A stretch of DNA of 64,000 nt, taken from positions 1 through 64,000 of the forward strand of contig CAZDOO010000007.1 in assembly GCA_964507045.1 (NCBI GenBank). Direction: 5' to 3'. Below the pieces are notes generated by a model. The model did no database searches and had not been told where the DNA came from. It worked only from the letters and a program-made list of their open reading frames with translations. Below, piece after piece: positions 25,249-33,712 of the stretch (position 1 is the first letter of the stretch; the number at the start of each line of letters is the position of its first letter). A program made the position numbers and the translations under genes. Origin of the DNA: UBA8199 sp964507045. GTDB taxonomy: Bacteria > Verrucomicrobiota > Verrucomicrobiia > Limisphaerales > UBA8199.

Positions 25249-26427
25249 ATGTCCTTGGACACGATAGTGGAGCGGACCGCCGACCTGTTCGGCCGGTGTT
25301 TTGGCCACCCGCCGCAGTGGGTGGTCGCGGCGCCGGGCCGCGTGAACCTGATCGGCGAGCACACGGATTACAACGACGGCTTTGTGCTGCCCATGGCGAT
25401 TGAGCGGCACATCGTCATCGCGGCGGATGTGAATGGCAATAGCAACGCGACGCTGCATAGCGTGACCACGGGAGAGACCGCGGATTTCCAGGTTCGCCCC
25501 AGGGTCGTGGCCGGCATGCCCGGGTGGTCCAATTATGTTCGCGGCGTCATTGCCGGTTTCCAAGCGCGCGGCAGGAAGGTGGCCGGCTTCGACGCGGTCA
25601 TCGAATCCACCCTGCCTTACGGCGGCGGGCTCGCCAGCAGCGCCGCGCTGGAAGTTGCCACCGCGACGCTGCTGGAAGCCATGGCGGGGCCGCCGCTCGA
25701 TCCGATCGAGAAAGCCCTGCTCTGCCAGCAGGCCGAACACGACTTTGCGGGCGTGCCCTGCGGGATCATGGATCAGTTCACCTCCATCCTCGCCTGGCAG
25801 GACCACGCGCTGCTGCTGGACTGCCGCTCGCGCACGACCACGCCGGTGCCGATGACCAACCCCGACGTGACGGTCCTCATCGTCAACACCAATATCCGCC
25901 ACAAGCTGGCCGAGAGCGAATACGCCCGCCGGCGGGCGCAATGCGAAGCAGCCGCCCGGGTTCTCAACGTGCCCGCTTTGCGCGACGCGACGCTCGCGGG
26001 GCTCGCGGCCGCCGCCGGAAAAATGGACCCCGTCGTCTTCCGCCGCGCCCGCCACGTCATCACCGAGAACGAGCGCACGCTCCAGGCGGCTCGCGCCATT
26101 CAAGCCGCCGACTGGCCCGCGGTCGGCCGGCTGATGTATGCCAGCCACGCCTCCCTGCGCGACGATTACGAAGTAAGCTGCCCCGAACTGGACCTGGTGG
26201 TGGAGATCGCCCGGACACTGGGCGCGGGCGGGGATGTGATCGGCTGCCGGATGACGGGCGGCGGCTTTGGCGGCTGTGCGGTCAGCCTCGTCAGGACGGA
26301 GGCCGTCCAGCGCATCACCCGCAAGCTCGACGAGGCTTACGAGAAGCAGACCGGCAACCAGACAAGCATCTTCTCCTCGCGGCCCGCCGCCGGCAGCCGG
26401 GTCGTGAGATCCGGCGTCACCCGGTAG
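25249..26427 (+). CDS. galK: Galactokinase
   Basis: Protein of 392 residues, normal for GalK. GHMP-kinase hallmarks in order: AAPGRVNLIGEHTDYNDGFVLPMAI (galactokinase signature), PYGGGLASSAALEVA (phosphate-binding loop), GVPCGIMDQFTS with the catalytic Asp region, and MTGGGFGGCAVSL near the C terminus. It phosphorylates galactose at C1 using ATP, the first step of the Leloir pathway. An AGGAA ribosome-binding sequence precedes the ATG by 5-6 bases. No galT or galE gene is near; a sugar-transporter remnant lies just upstream on the other strand. Confidence 0.96.
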   Translation: MSLDTIVERTADLFGRCFGHPPQWVVAAPGRVNLIGEHTDYNDGFVLPMAIERHIVIAADVNGNSNATLHSVTTGETADFQVRPRVVAGMPGWSNYVRGVIAGFQARGRKVAGFDAVIESTLPYGGGLASSAALEVATATLLEAMAGPPLDPIEKALLCQQAEHDFAGVPCGIMDQFTSILAWQDHALLLDCRSRTTTPVPMTNPDVTVLIVNTNIRHKLAESEYARRRAQCEAAARVLNVPALRDATLAGLAAAAGKMDPVVFRRARHVITENERTLQAARAIQAADWPAVGRLMYASHASLRDDYEVSCPELDLVVEIARTLGAGGDVIGCRMTGGGFGGCAVSLVRTEAVQRITRKLDEAYEKQTGNQTSIFSSRPAAGSRVVRSGVTR

Positions 26428-26428
26428 C

Positions 26429-26448
26429 GCTCGCAGTTGGCTGCGAGC
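26429..26448. terminator. Possible terminator between galK and lysS
   Basis: A perfect 8-bp stem GCTCGCAG/CTGCGAGC with loop TTGG lies directly after the galK stop and in front of the converging lysS end. There is no T-tract, so a factor-independent role is uncertain. Confidence 0.35.
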
Positions 26449-26472
26449 CGCGGCGCACGGCCCCTGGCGGCG

Positions 26473-28347
26473 CTACGCGTTGCGCAGCACGGTGGCCGGA
26501 GAGACCGTCACCTGGCATTCGGGGAACGTGTCGCGGAGGAACTTGACCAGGGTCAGTTCGATGGCGCCCAGAATGTGCTTCTTCTCCTCGTCCTCGGGCA
26601 GCGCCTCGGCGGCGTGGAACTTGTAGCCGGCCAGCCGCAGGACGCTGTTGGGGAGGAAGCCTTCGATCTCGACATGGCCGGAAGCGCGCGACTGGCCGCC
26701 GGCGCGGTTCCACAGGCGCACGTGCGGCTTGAGGATCAGGTGCCGCGCATGCGGCTTCACCACCCGCTCACGGCAGAGCGCCTCGAAGTCTTCCGCCGCC
26801 AGCGCGAGGTCCTCGACCGGAGCCAGCGCCGGCTCCGCCACGCCGTAAATGGAGGCGTTCAGCGGCGACACCGACGGGCGCATCATCGGGAAGAAGATCA
26901 CGTCATCAATGATCTCCTGCTCGGTGAAGATCATCGCCATGCGCTCGACGCCCGGGCCGATGCCGGTGGTCGGGGGCATGCCGTATTCGAGCGCTTCGAC
27001 GAAATCGAAGTCCAGCGTGTGGAACTTGCCGCTGTCCCGCTCGTCCGCCCGGTAAGCCTTCCGCCAGGTCTCCAGCAGGTGCACCGGGTCGTTCTGCTCC
27101 GACCAGTTGTCGCCGCACTCCATGCCGGCGATGAAGATCTCGAAGCGCTCGGCGTAGCGCGGGTCCGTCGCCAGGGGCTTGGCCAGGGGCGAGATTTCCA
27201 CCGGGTGCCCATGCACCAGCGTGGGCTGGATCAGGGTGGGCTCGACCAGCTCGAAGGCCTTCACCATCGCCTCGCCCACACTGGGCTGCGGCTCGGTGAT
27301 GCCCAGCGCCGCCAGCCGGGCATTGGCCTCCGCCGCGGTCTTAAGCTCGCGGAAATCCACGCCGGTCTTCTCCTTCACCGCGTCGGCCATGCTGACCCGC
27401 CGCCAGGGCTGGCTGAAGTCAATCACGTGGCCCTTCACCTTGAACTGCGTGCGCCCGAACACCGTCGTCGCCACGTGCCGGAACATGTCCTCGATCAGGT
27501 TCATGTTATATTCGTAGTTCTCGTAGGCGGTCATGGTCTCCACCATCGAGAACTCGGGGTGATGGCTGCGGTCAATGCCCTCGTTGCGGAAGTAGCGGCC
27601 GATGGTATATACCTTGTCGAACCCCGCCACAATCAGCCGCTTGAGATACAGCTCGTGCGAGATGGCCAGGTACATGTCGCAGCCCAGCGCGTTGACGTGC
27701 GTCTTGAACGGCTTGGCCGTGCCCCCGCCATACTGCGGCTGGATGACCGGCGTATTGAACTCCATGAACCCGCGCCCGTTCAGGAAGCTACGGATCGCCG
27801 CCACCATGCCGCTGACCGCGGCAAACCGCGCGTGCGGCTGCCGGTCCAGGATCAGGTCCAGGTAACGCTTGCGCAGCACCAGCTCGCGATCCTTCAGCCC
27901 GGACCACTGGTCGGGCAGGGGCCGGATGGACTTGGTCAGCAGCCGCAGCTTCTCCACCAGCACGGAAATCTCCCCCCGCTCGGTCCGCACCACCTTGCCG
28001 GTCGCTTCCACCACATCCCCCAGATCGAGGAGGTTAAAGTCGCCGTAGCCCAGCACGCCCTCCGCCGCGGCGGTCGGCTGCACCAACTGCCGCCGCAGGA
28101 ACAACTGGAGGCGGCCCGACTGGTCCTGCACATGCCCGAACGCCAGCGCCCCCTGCTTGCGCCACGACATCAGCCGCCCCGCCACGGTGACTTCCTTGCC
28201 GTCGTGGGCGGCGAAGTCGTCGAGAATAGTCTGCGCATAGTGCGTGCGCCGGCTCTGCGAGGGGTAAGGGCTGAGCCCCAGCTTGCGCAGGGCCTCCGCT
28301 TTGCCCAGCCGCACCTTCCTGATCTCCGTTAAGGTATTGGTTGACAC
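26473..28347 (-). CDS. lysS: Lysyl-tRNA synthetase, class II, with long C-terminal extension
   Basis: About 624 residues from the GTG at 28347 (MSTNTLTEIRKVRLGKAEALRKLG). The open frame upstream of the GTG looks spurious. The anticodon-binding OB domain is followed by the class II core: motif 2 YFRNEGIDRSHHPEFSMVET and motif 3 GIGPGVERMAMIFT. A LysRS of usual length ends just after motif 3 at FFPMMRP. Here about 125 further residues follow (from SVSPLNASIYGVAEPALAPVED through FHAAEALPEDEEKKHILGAIELTLVKFLRDTF). The extension has no stop or frameshift and looks folded, but I do not recognise it. The enzyme charges tRNA-Lys. Confidence 0.93.
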   Translation of the reverse strand: MSTNTLTEIRKVRLGKAEALRKLGLSPYPSQSRRTHYAQTILDDFAAHDGKEVTVAGRLMSWRKQGALAFGHVQDQSGRLQLFLRRQLVQPTAAAEGVLGYGDFNLLDLGDVVEATGKVVRTERGEISVLVEKLRLLTKSIRPLPDQWSGLKDRELVLRKRYLDLILDRQPHARFAAVSGMVAAIRSFLNGRGFMEFNTPVIQPQYGGGTAKPFKTHVNALGCDMYLAISHELYLKRLIVAGFDKVYTIGRYFRNEGIDRSHHPEFSMVETMTAYENYEYNMNLIEDMFRHVATTVFGRTQFKVKGHVIDFSQPWRRVSMADAVKEKTGVDFRELKTAAEANARLAALGITEPQPSVGEAMVKAFELVEPTLIQPTLVHGHPVEISPLAKPLATDPRYAERFEIFIAGMECGDNWSEQNDPVHLLETWRKAYRADERDSGKFHTLDFDFVEALEYGMPPTTGIGPGVERMAMIFTEQEIIDDVIFFPMMRPSVSPLNASIYGVAEPALAPVEDLALAAEDFEALCRERVVKPHARHLILKPHVRLWNRAGGQSRASGHVEIEGFLPNSVLRLAGYKFHAAEALPEDEEKKHILGAIELTLVKFLRDTFPECQVTVSPATVLRNA

Positions 28348-28394
28348 GCGGGAGTTGTAATCCCGTTCCCCGCCGCGGGCAAGCTCCGCTTGGC

Positions 28395-28682
28395 GCCGGG
28401 GCAACTGAGGGGCGCGCGAGCGTGTGTTATGACCGCGAGGGGTTGGAGTCGCGGAAGGAGCATCGGCCAAGAAATATGCCTATGGATATGGCGGTGGAGA
28501 TGGGGGTGGAGCTTTTGAGCGAGGAGCAGTATCGGGAGTTGCAGAGGTTGGGGGAGTTCGATACGAAGACGTCGAGTTGGATCAAAACACCCGAGGATAT
28601 CCGAAGGCTAGGCGGGGCGTTGTTTTGCGATCGGCGGTATGGGCATGTGTTCGTGTATCATAACGGGGCGCAGTCGTATTAA
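28395..28682 (+). pseudogene. Remnant of a DUF4256-family gene
   Basis: The frame from about 28395 reads RASVCYDREGLESRKEH, then MGVELLSEEQYRELQRLGEF, DTKTSSWIKTPEDIRRLGGA and FCDRRYGHVFVYHNGAQSY before a stop. This matches the C-terminal half of DUF4256 proteins (about 190 residues) as I know them. The first 80 or so residues are missing, and the last dozen (usually YxAARGFRG...) are cut off by the stop. It stands divergent from lysS with only about 50 bases between. The ATG at 28476 could start a shortened product, but a decayed gene is more likely. Confidence 0.7.
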
Positions 28683-28762
28683 AGCGGGAGGGGGTTTCGG
28701 GGGGTGCTGAGGGTTTAAGGTTAGCCTATTCTCTTCGCGGCTAATGGCTTTATTACTAAACT

Positions 28763-28987
28763 CTAAAACCCAAAACCCCTCAAGCAGACAAACCAAAAAC
28801 CGAAGCGCCTCCATCCGGCGTGGTGCTGCGGCGGAGTAATCGGATATTTCAGGTGTATGGTGGTGTCAACATAACCACCGACAGGTGTGCCGTTTACTGG
28901 GGTGCTGCCCTTCTCTTCTGCTGACACATTGATTGCCGCTAAGCAAACCAGCAGCGCGCATACGCTTATAAATCGCTTTATTTTCAT
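28763..28987 (-). CDS. Small predicted secreted protein, unknown
   Basis: Seventy-four codons. The first 23 residues (MKIKRFISVCALLVCLAAINV) form a good signal peptide with an Ala-type cleavage site (VSAEEKG). The remainder (TPVNGTPVGGYVDTTIHLKYP and following) is not recognised. Base composition is lower in GC than neighbouring genes. It lies in a region of gene remnants and may itself be a leftover. Confidence 0.4.
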   Translation of the reverse strand: MKIKRFISVCALLVCLAAINVSAEEKGSTPVNGTPVGGYVDTTIHLKYPITPPQHHAGWRRFGFWFVCLRGFGF

Positions 28988-29119
28988 AAAACAACGCCAA
29001 AAACTAAACCGACCGCATTCTAATAAGGGTTAGGCGATTGCGCCAGCTCTTACTGATAAACTGACTGATAGGAATTCACTTTCCGCGAGCCCGCGTGTAC
29101 TCGACGCTGCGCGGGTGAG

Positions 29120-29420
29120 GTGGATGAGGCGGTTATTCTGGCGTACGTCACCAACTCGGCGGGTATCTTCAATCTCACGGCGAATCAAATCATCCATTTG
29201 AAAAAGTCGGGCGTCGCTCCGCAGGTCGTCAACGCGATGATCCGGCACGACCAGGAAATGCTCTCCGGCGCCCGGTCCGTGATGGTTGTCGCCACGCCGC
29301 CGCCACCCGCCGAATCGCAGATCGTGGCGAACGACGCATCCTGGGGCGGTGAACCCCTGATCCTGGACGATGACTACTACGCCCCGGAGCAGCCAGAGGG
29401 CATCAGCCCGGTGAGCGCCC
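29120..29420 (+). pseudogene. Truncated Verrucomicrobia-type hypothetical gene
   Basis: The segment VILAYVTNSAGIFNLTANQ, IIHLKKSGVAPQVVNAMIRH resembles a small helical module seen in Verrucomicrobiota hypothetical proteins (…YVxNSxxxFNLTxxxIIxLKxxGVxxxVxxAMI…). Upstream in frame there is only unrelated sequence after a stop codon, and downstream the frame turns into basic low-complexity protein (from about 29420). Both ends look broken. I treat it as a fragment. Confidence 0.5.
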
Positions 29421-29824
29421 CTACCCCGTCAAGCTCAACGACCCAATCATCATCCTCAAGGTCCCGTCCATCGCGGTGCCGTATTGGTGATCGGGACGGG
29501 ACCCAATTCAAGCGGCGCGCCCGGCGTCTCACAGCTTGGCACCCCCGGCGGAAGGGCACCAGGTATCGACCGCGCCGCCGACGGCTCAAGAGCCGACTAC
29601 TCTCTCCCAACGCTGCCGGATCGGGCCGGGCAATCGTCATCGCAAATCTGGGAATGTCGGCCAAAATGCCCACTGGACACGCGCGCAGCCGGCTGGCAGG
29701 ATGCGCGCACATTGAGCGGGACCAGAAACCAGTTCTACCTCATCGCCGCAGCGTTAAGTAATCGCGGCGGGTCCCAAAGGCATCTTAGCCGTTGAAACCA
29801 AATCACGAAAGCAACTCCCTCAAA
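29421..29824. other. Non-coding or decayed stretch before the propeller gene
   Basis: About 400 bases between the fragment ending near 29420 and the propeller gene. Open frames in this stretch give only basic, low-complexity peptides. No repeat, RNA or promoter stood out. Confidence 0.35.
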
Positions 29825-31378
29825 ATGACGAGGCACAATGACAGTTGGGCGAAGCTGGCGCTCGCCCTTGGCCTGCTACTCAACGCCCTCGCGGTTGGCG
29901 CCGCCCCACCGCGGCTCCAACCGCTCCTCGAAGGCAAATGGCCTGAGCTGACGCGCGGCTATGCCTACGATGTCAGGGTGGTGGGGAATCGAGCATATCT
30001 GGCGGTAGGGTACGGTGGGCTGGAAATCATTGATGTGAGCAATCCGGCCAGCCCAGTGCGGTTGGGCGGCTGTGACACCGGCGGGCATGCGTGGGGTGTG
30101 GCCGTGTCGGGCACGGTGGCCTACGTGGCGGATCGGGATGCGGGGCTGGTGATGATTGACGTGAGCAGTCCGGCCAGTCCGGTGCGGTTGGGCGGCTACG
30201 ACACCAGCGGGTATACCTGGAGCGTGGCGGTGTCGGGCACCGTCGCCTACGTGGCGGATGGGGATGCCGGGCTGGAAATCATTGATGTGAGCAATCCGGC
30301 CAGCCCGGTGCGGTTGGGCGGCTATAACACCAGCGGAGATGCGCGGGAAGTGGCGGTGTTAGGCACGGTAGCCTACGTGGCGGATGGGGATGCCGGGCTG
30401 GAAATCATTGATGTGAGCAATCCGGCCAGCCCGGTGCGGTTGGGCGGCTATAACACCAGCGGGTCTGCGAAGGGCGTGGCCGTGTCGGGCGGGAGGGCCT
30501 ACGTGGCGGATGACTCTGCCGGGCTGCAAGTCATAGACGTGAGCAATCCGGGCAGCCCGCTGCGGTTGGGCGGCTATAACACCAGCGGGTATGCGCGCGG
30601 CCTAGCGGTGGTGGGCACGATCGCCTACGTAGCGGATGACACGGCCGGTTTGCAAGTGATTGACGTGAGCAATCCGGCCAACCCGGTGCGGTTGGGCGGC
30701 TATGACACCAGCGGGTCTGCCTATGGCGTGGCCGTGTCGGGCGCGATGGCCTACGTGGCGGACTACGGTGCGGGGCTGCAAATCATTGACGTGAGCAATC
30801 CGGCCAGTCCGGTGCGGCTCGGGGGCTATGACACCAGCGGGAATGCGTGGGGCGTGGTGGTGGTGGGGACGACGGCTTACGTGGCCGATGATTCTGCCGG
30901 TCTGCAAATCATTGACGTGAGCAACCCGGCCAGCCCAGTGCGGTTGGGCGGCTATAACACCAGCGGGTATGCGTTTGGCGTGGCGGTGTCGGGCAACGTG
31001 GCCTACGTGGCGGATTTGTATGCCGGTCTGCAAATCATTGACGTGAGCAATCCGGCTAGCCCAGTGCGGTTGGGCGGCTATGACACCAGCGGAGAGGCTT
31101 GGGGTGTGGCGGTGGCCGGGAACCGCATCTACGTGGCGGACTACGAGAAGGGCCTGAAGGTCTTTTGCACGCTGCCGAACGTGCAGCACATAATGCGAGT
31201 GGAGGACGGCACACTGGGCACGCCTTACACCATTGAAGCCGCCACCAACCTGACCGAACCGGTCGCATGGACGCCCATCTTCACCACCAACCCGGCGACC
31301 CTGCCCTTCGAGTTCACGGACTTCGACGTGCGGATTGCGGCGCAGCCGCAGAAGTTCTACCGCGTGCGCCAGCCGTGA
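29825..31378 (+). CDS. Secreted LVIVD-repeat beta-propeller protein, nine near-identical repeats
   Basis: About 517 residues from the ATG at 29825; an earlier TTG (29792) is possible. A signal peptide (LALALGLLLNALAVGAA) precedes nine repeats of 42 residues with the pattern GLxIIDVSNPASPVRLGG, then Y[ND]TSGxAxGVAVxGxxAYVAD. They run from residue 76 to about residue 440 when counted from the earlier start. The LVIVD family forms beta-propeller-like surface proteins in bacteria and archaea and is thought to bind partners. A C-terminal segment (VEDGTLGTPYTIEAATNLTEP and WTPIFTTNPATLPFEF) is a short beta domain common in Verrucomicrobiota secreted proteins. Near-identity of the DNA repeats points to recent expansion. 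Confidence 0.85.
   Translation: MTRHNDSWAKLALALGLLLNALAVGAAPPRLQPLLEGKWPELTRGYAYDVRVVGNRAYLAVGYGGLEIIDVSNPASPVRLGGCDTGGHAWGVAVSGTVAYVADRDAGLVMIDVSSPASPVRLGGYDTSGYTWSVAVSGTVAYVADGDAGLEIIDVSNPASPVRLGGYNTSGDAREVAVLGTVAYVADGDAGLEIIDVSNPASPVRLGGYNTSGSAKGVAVSGGRAYVADDSAGLQVIDVSNPGSPLRLGGYNTSGYARGLAVVGTIAYVADDTAGLQVIDVSNPANPVRLGGYDTSGSAYGVAVSGAMAYVADYGAGLQIIDVSNPASPVRLGGYDTSGNAWGVVVVGTTAYVADDSAGLQIIDVSNPASPVRLGGYNTSGYAFGVAVSGNVAYVADLYAGLQIIDVSNPASPVRLGGYDTSGEAWGVAVAGNRIYVADYEKGLKVFCTLPNVQHIMRVEDGTLGTPYTIEAATNLTEPVAWTPIFTTNPATLPFEFTDFDVRIAAQPQKFYRVRQP
30017..31150 (+). repeat. Nine tandem 126-bp repeats inside the propeller gene
   Basis: Each repeat is exactly 42 codons, so the array stays in frame at any copy number. 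Long identical stretches such as GTGAGCAATCCGGCCAGCCC recur between repeats. This could support copy-number change by slippage or recombination. Confidence 0.9.
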
Positions 31379-31978
31379 GATGTTACTGATTTAATTCTCA
31401 TCGTACTTTGTCCCAAATTGGCGTCGCAGCGCTTTGAGGGTTTGTCCCGGAGTGCCGTCGTAGTTTGGTGCCAAATTGCCGCGCTCTGATCGTAGCGCGG
31501 TGATGAGGCGGGTCGGTTTTGGATTTTGCAAGGAGTCCGAGGGTGTTTCCCGCACTGCCATCGTACGGCGGCAATCCGACCCGTTTTGCGGTCAGAGTGC
31601 CGAACTGGCATCGTACGACTACGACGCCCGGCATGGGGGCCGTGTGTTTTTCCGGTTTAGGTTCCCAACAAGTGTCAAACAAGAACAAGTGTCCTTCCAA
31701 GTGACACTTCTACAAGTCGCACATTTGCAGTGGGTTGCAACAGGCGGGGTTTTGGGTCTGATCGTCTCGAATTCGGTCTGTCACCAGCCCCTTCCAGTCG
31801 CCCCGCGGGTGGGATGCTCACTATTGACACAGCGGCAACAGCAAATTGCCCCATCATGCTCGATGCGCGGCATAGGGGACCCTTAGCAGGACGTAGTGAG
31901 AGGATTGATTGAGAGAATTGACATAGTGCGGGCTGACACTTGCTCCGAAAAGCCCGCTGGATTGCCTGTAAAAGGCGA
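31379..31978. other. Non-coding stretch with degenerate repeats
   Basis: About 600 bases with no convincing gene. Related pieces recur at about 31400 (TCGTACTTTGTCCCAAATTG) and 31459 (TCGTAGTTTGGTGCCAAATT), and TCGTA appears again near 31561 and 31612. Their origin is unknown. Nothing else was recognised. Confidence 0.35.
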
Positions 31979-32064
31979 ACATCCAACATCCAACATCCAA
32001 TGCCCAACATCCAATGACGGGGCGGCGCAGTGGGTTGGGCGTTGAGGGTTGGATGTTGGGTGTG
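31979..32064. repeat. CCAACATCC-type REP hairpin
   Basis: ACATCCAACATCCAACATCC-type units on the left and GGTTGGATGTTGGGTGT on the right form an imperfect hairpin. The same family is at 37336-37425. Its right end is directly fused to the gene remnant at 32070. Confidence 0.7.
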
Positions 32065-32069
32065 ACCTG

Positions 32070-32340
32070 GGCCTGACGGGCGCCGTCACCAACGGCCAGG
32101 CCGACATCACCGGCCTCTACGCCGCCAAATTCGGCGCCCCGGCCCATGGAAAGAAGGTCGTTATCGTTACCTGCCAGACCAGGAACGGCTGGAAGGCCCA
32201 GGACCACGTCTTCAGCGCGATCGTTCCGCCACCACCCCCGCCAGCCAAGCAGCAAGTGCCTGCAAAACCAGCAGTTACGACGGAAACACCCCCAGCAAAG
32301 CCGCAATCCGCCTCCGTCCCCACCAAGCCATGTTCTTCGG
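32070..32340 (+). pseudogene. C-terminal remnant paralogous to the protein at 46562-47230
   Basis: The frame reads GAVTNGQADITGLYAAKFG, APAHGKKVVIVTCQTRNGWK, then a proline-rich tail (VPPPPPPAKQQVPAKP). It aligns with the C terminus of the 46562-47230 protein: both have DIT-L, then G-PA-G, I-T-Q, NGW and a final V-A-V. The N-terminal two thirds are missing and replaced by the REP hairpin at 31979-32064. The frame stays open to about 32520, but beyond 32340 it reads through palindrome F and is not plausible protein. Confidence 0.6.
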
Positions 32341-32352
32341 TGTATCCAGCCG

Positions 32353-32443
32353 TGTACAAGGGGAGCACACCGGATGCACGAGGGGTGCACATGGGCCAGA
32401 CCCGTGTGCACCCGGTGAGCATCCCTGGTACACCCCTTGTACA
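32353..32443. repeat. 11-bp-periodic palindrome, degenerate copy F
   Basis: Four 11-mers on the left (TGTACAAGGGG, AGCACACCGGA, TGCACGAGGGG, TGCACATGGGC), loop CAG (32397-32399), and four on the right (ACCCGTGTGCA, CCCGGTGAGCA, TCCCTGGTACA, CCCCTTGTACA). The outermost units pair perfectly and the inner ones imperfectly. The geometry is as in copies A, B and C but the sequence is unrelated. The rest of the stretch to 32662 shows nothing recognisable. Confidence 0.65.
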
Positions 32444-32662
32444 CGGCTTGCGGGTGGCTCTGCGGAGGCTGGGAGTGCTCGGGATGTTTGGGGCGCGTGC
32501 GGAAGGAGGTGCTATCGGTTAGAGGAAACTGGGGGTTCCAGCGCCGCAGCCGAAAACCAGTGTTCTGACAGGCCAATGCTTAAGCTAAGCCGTATCCATG
32601 CAGTTGGATTCCCGCTAAACACGGGTATGTGGTTAGCGGGCTCTGCTTCTGAATCGTTACGG

Positions 32663-33307
32663 CTAAGCCAGCATTTCCTGCACGAAGGGATTGGTTTGGC
32701 GTTCCTCCAGCAGGGTCGTTTCCGGCCCGTGTCCGCCCAGCAGGCGTGTCGCCGGCGGCAGGCTCATGACCCGGCGGATGGAGGCTTCCATTTGCCGCCC
32801 GTCGGAGTCCGGCAAGTCGGTCCGGCCAATGGAGCCGCCGATAATCAGGTCGCCGCCCACCAGCAGTCGTTCCCCGGGGAAATGATACACCACGTGCCCC
32901 GGCGAGTGGCCGGGCGTATGCAGCACCTCGACCGCCAGCGAACCAATCTGGAGTTGCTGGTTGTCGGTGACGTGCGCGTCAGCCGTGAGCGGCGGAATGT
33001 CGAAGGGCAGGCCGAACATGCGCGTTTGCACGTCCGGGTGCCGCGCTTTGGCCGCATCCAGCGCATGGAGGAGGATCTTGGCCTGCGGGAACTGCTGCCG
33101 CACGACGGCATGATCGGCGAAATGGTCGAAGTGGCCGTGGGTGAGCCACAAGCCGGTGAGTTCCCAGCCGCGCGCGGCGGCTTCCTGGAGGAGGGGCGCC
33201 ACCGTATGGTCCGGTGCGTCAAACAGCGCCGCTTGCCCGGCGGCTTCGTCCGCGATCAGAAAGCAATTCGTCATGGCCACGCCGCCGGTCCGAGTCAATA
33301 CGATCAT
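32663..33307 (-). CDS. MBL-fold metallo-hydrolase (glyoxalase II-like)
   Basis: Protein of 214 residues with the metallo-beta-lactamase metal motif THGHFDH, then HTPGHSPGHVVYHFPGE and LLVGGDLIIGGSIGRTDLP, and a final LLGGHGPETTLLEE. This is the arrangement of small glyoxalase II-type hydrolases (YcbL/ROK group). It probably hydrolyses a thioester such as S-lactoylglutathione analogues, using two metal ions. It is a stand-alone leftward gene. The frame starts at the ATG of MIVLTRTGGVAMTNCFLIAD; an internal methionine at residue 12 is an alternative start. Confidence 0.88.
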   Translation of the reverse strand: MIVLTRTGGVAMTNCFLIADEAAGQAALFDAPDHTVAPLLQEAAARGWELTGLWLTHGHFDHFADHAVVRQQFPQAKILLHALDAAKARHPDVQTRMFGLPFDIPPLTADAHVTDNQQLQIGSLAVEVLHTPGHSPGHVVYHFPGERLLVGGDLIIGGSIGRTDLPDSDGRQMEASIRRVMSLPPATRLLGGHGPETTLLEERQTNPFVQEMLA

Positions 33308-33450
33308 GCCGGGAATCTACCCGCCCGGGGCATCTGCCGCCAGCACGGGTTCGCGCCGGGCCGGCGGCCGGCATCGCCCGCCGCGCCGATTTGGATGGCC
33401 CGACCGGGGGGCGCGCGTGTATATTGCGTGAACAACAATCCTGAGAAGAC

Positions 33451-33690
33451 ATGGGAAAGGCCATTAAAGACGAGTTTGCGAAGCTGCGAGTCTCCCGGCA
33501 GTGGCGTTATCAACTGCGAATGAGGCGGGACAAGCGCTGCATTATTTGCGGCGAGCCTGTCGTCAGCGGCCTGATGTGCCTGGAGCACATGGTCAAGGCG
33601 CGCGAGCGCCAGCGGGAACGGCTGGGCCTCAAGCGCCGCCACCGCAACGCGTTGAGCTATCGCCTGCAGCGAGAAGGGAAGAAGGGCTAG
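33451..33690 (+). CDS. Small zinc-finger-like basic protein
   Basis: Protein of 79 residues. The central motif CIICGEPVVSGLMCLEHM has C-x2-C and C-x2-H spacing suited to one zinc ion. The flanks are very basic (RQWRYQLRMRRDKR and RERQRERLGLKRRHRNALSYR), so nucleic-acid binding is likely. I have no named family for it, though small proteins of this style are frequent in Verrucomicrobiota. It converges with the GH20 gene, 22 bases between stops. Confidence 0.6.
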   Translation: MGKAIKDEFAKLRVSRQWRYQLRMRRDKRCIICGEPVVSGLMCLEHMVKARERQRERLGLKRRHRNALSYRLQREGKKG

Positions 33691-33712
33691 CCGGCGCAGT
33701 TCTCCGCTGCGC

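Noticed and set aside
26437..28332. 631-codon plus-strand open frame opposite lysS
   Set aside because: Antisense shadow of a gene with all class II synthetase motifs; the protein has no recognisable domain.
30017..31150. Repeat array as CRISPR
   Set aside because: The repeats are 126 bp, contiguous and translated in frame; there are no spacers or cas genes.
31854..32576. 240-codon minus-strand frame across the repeat region
   Set aside because: It translates the CCAACATCC and 11-mer palindromes and has no domain; the plus strand holds a recognisable gene remnant instead.
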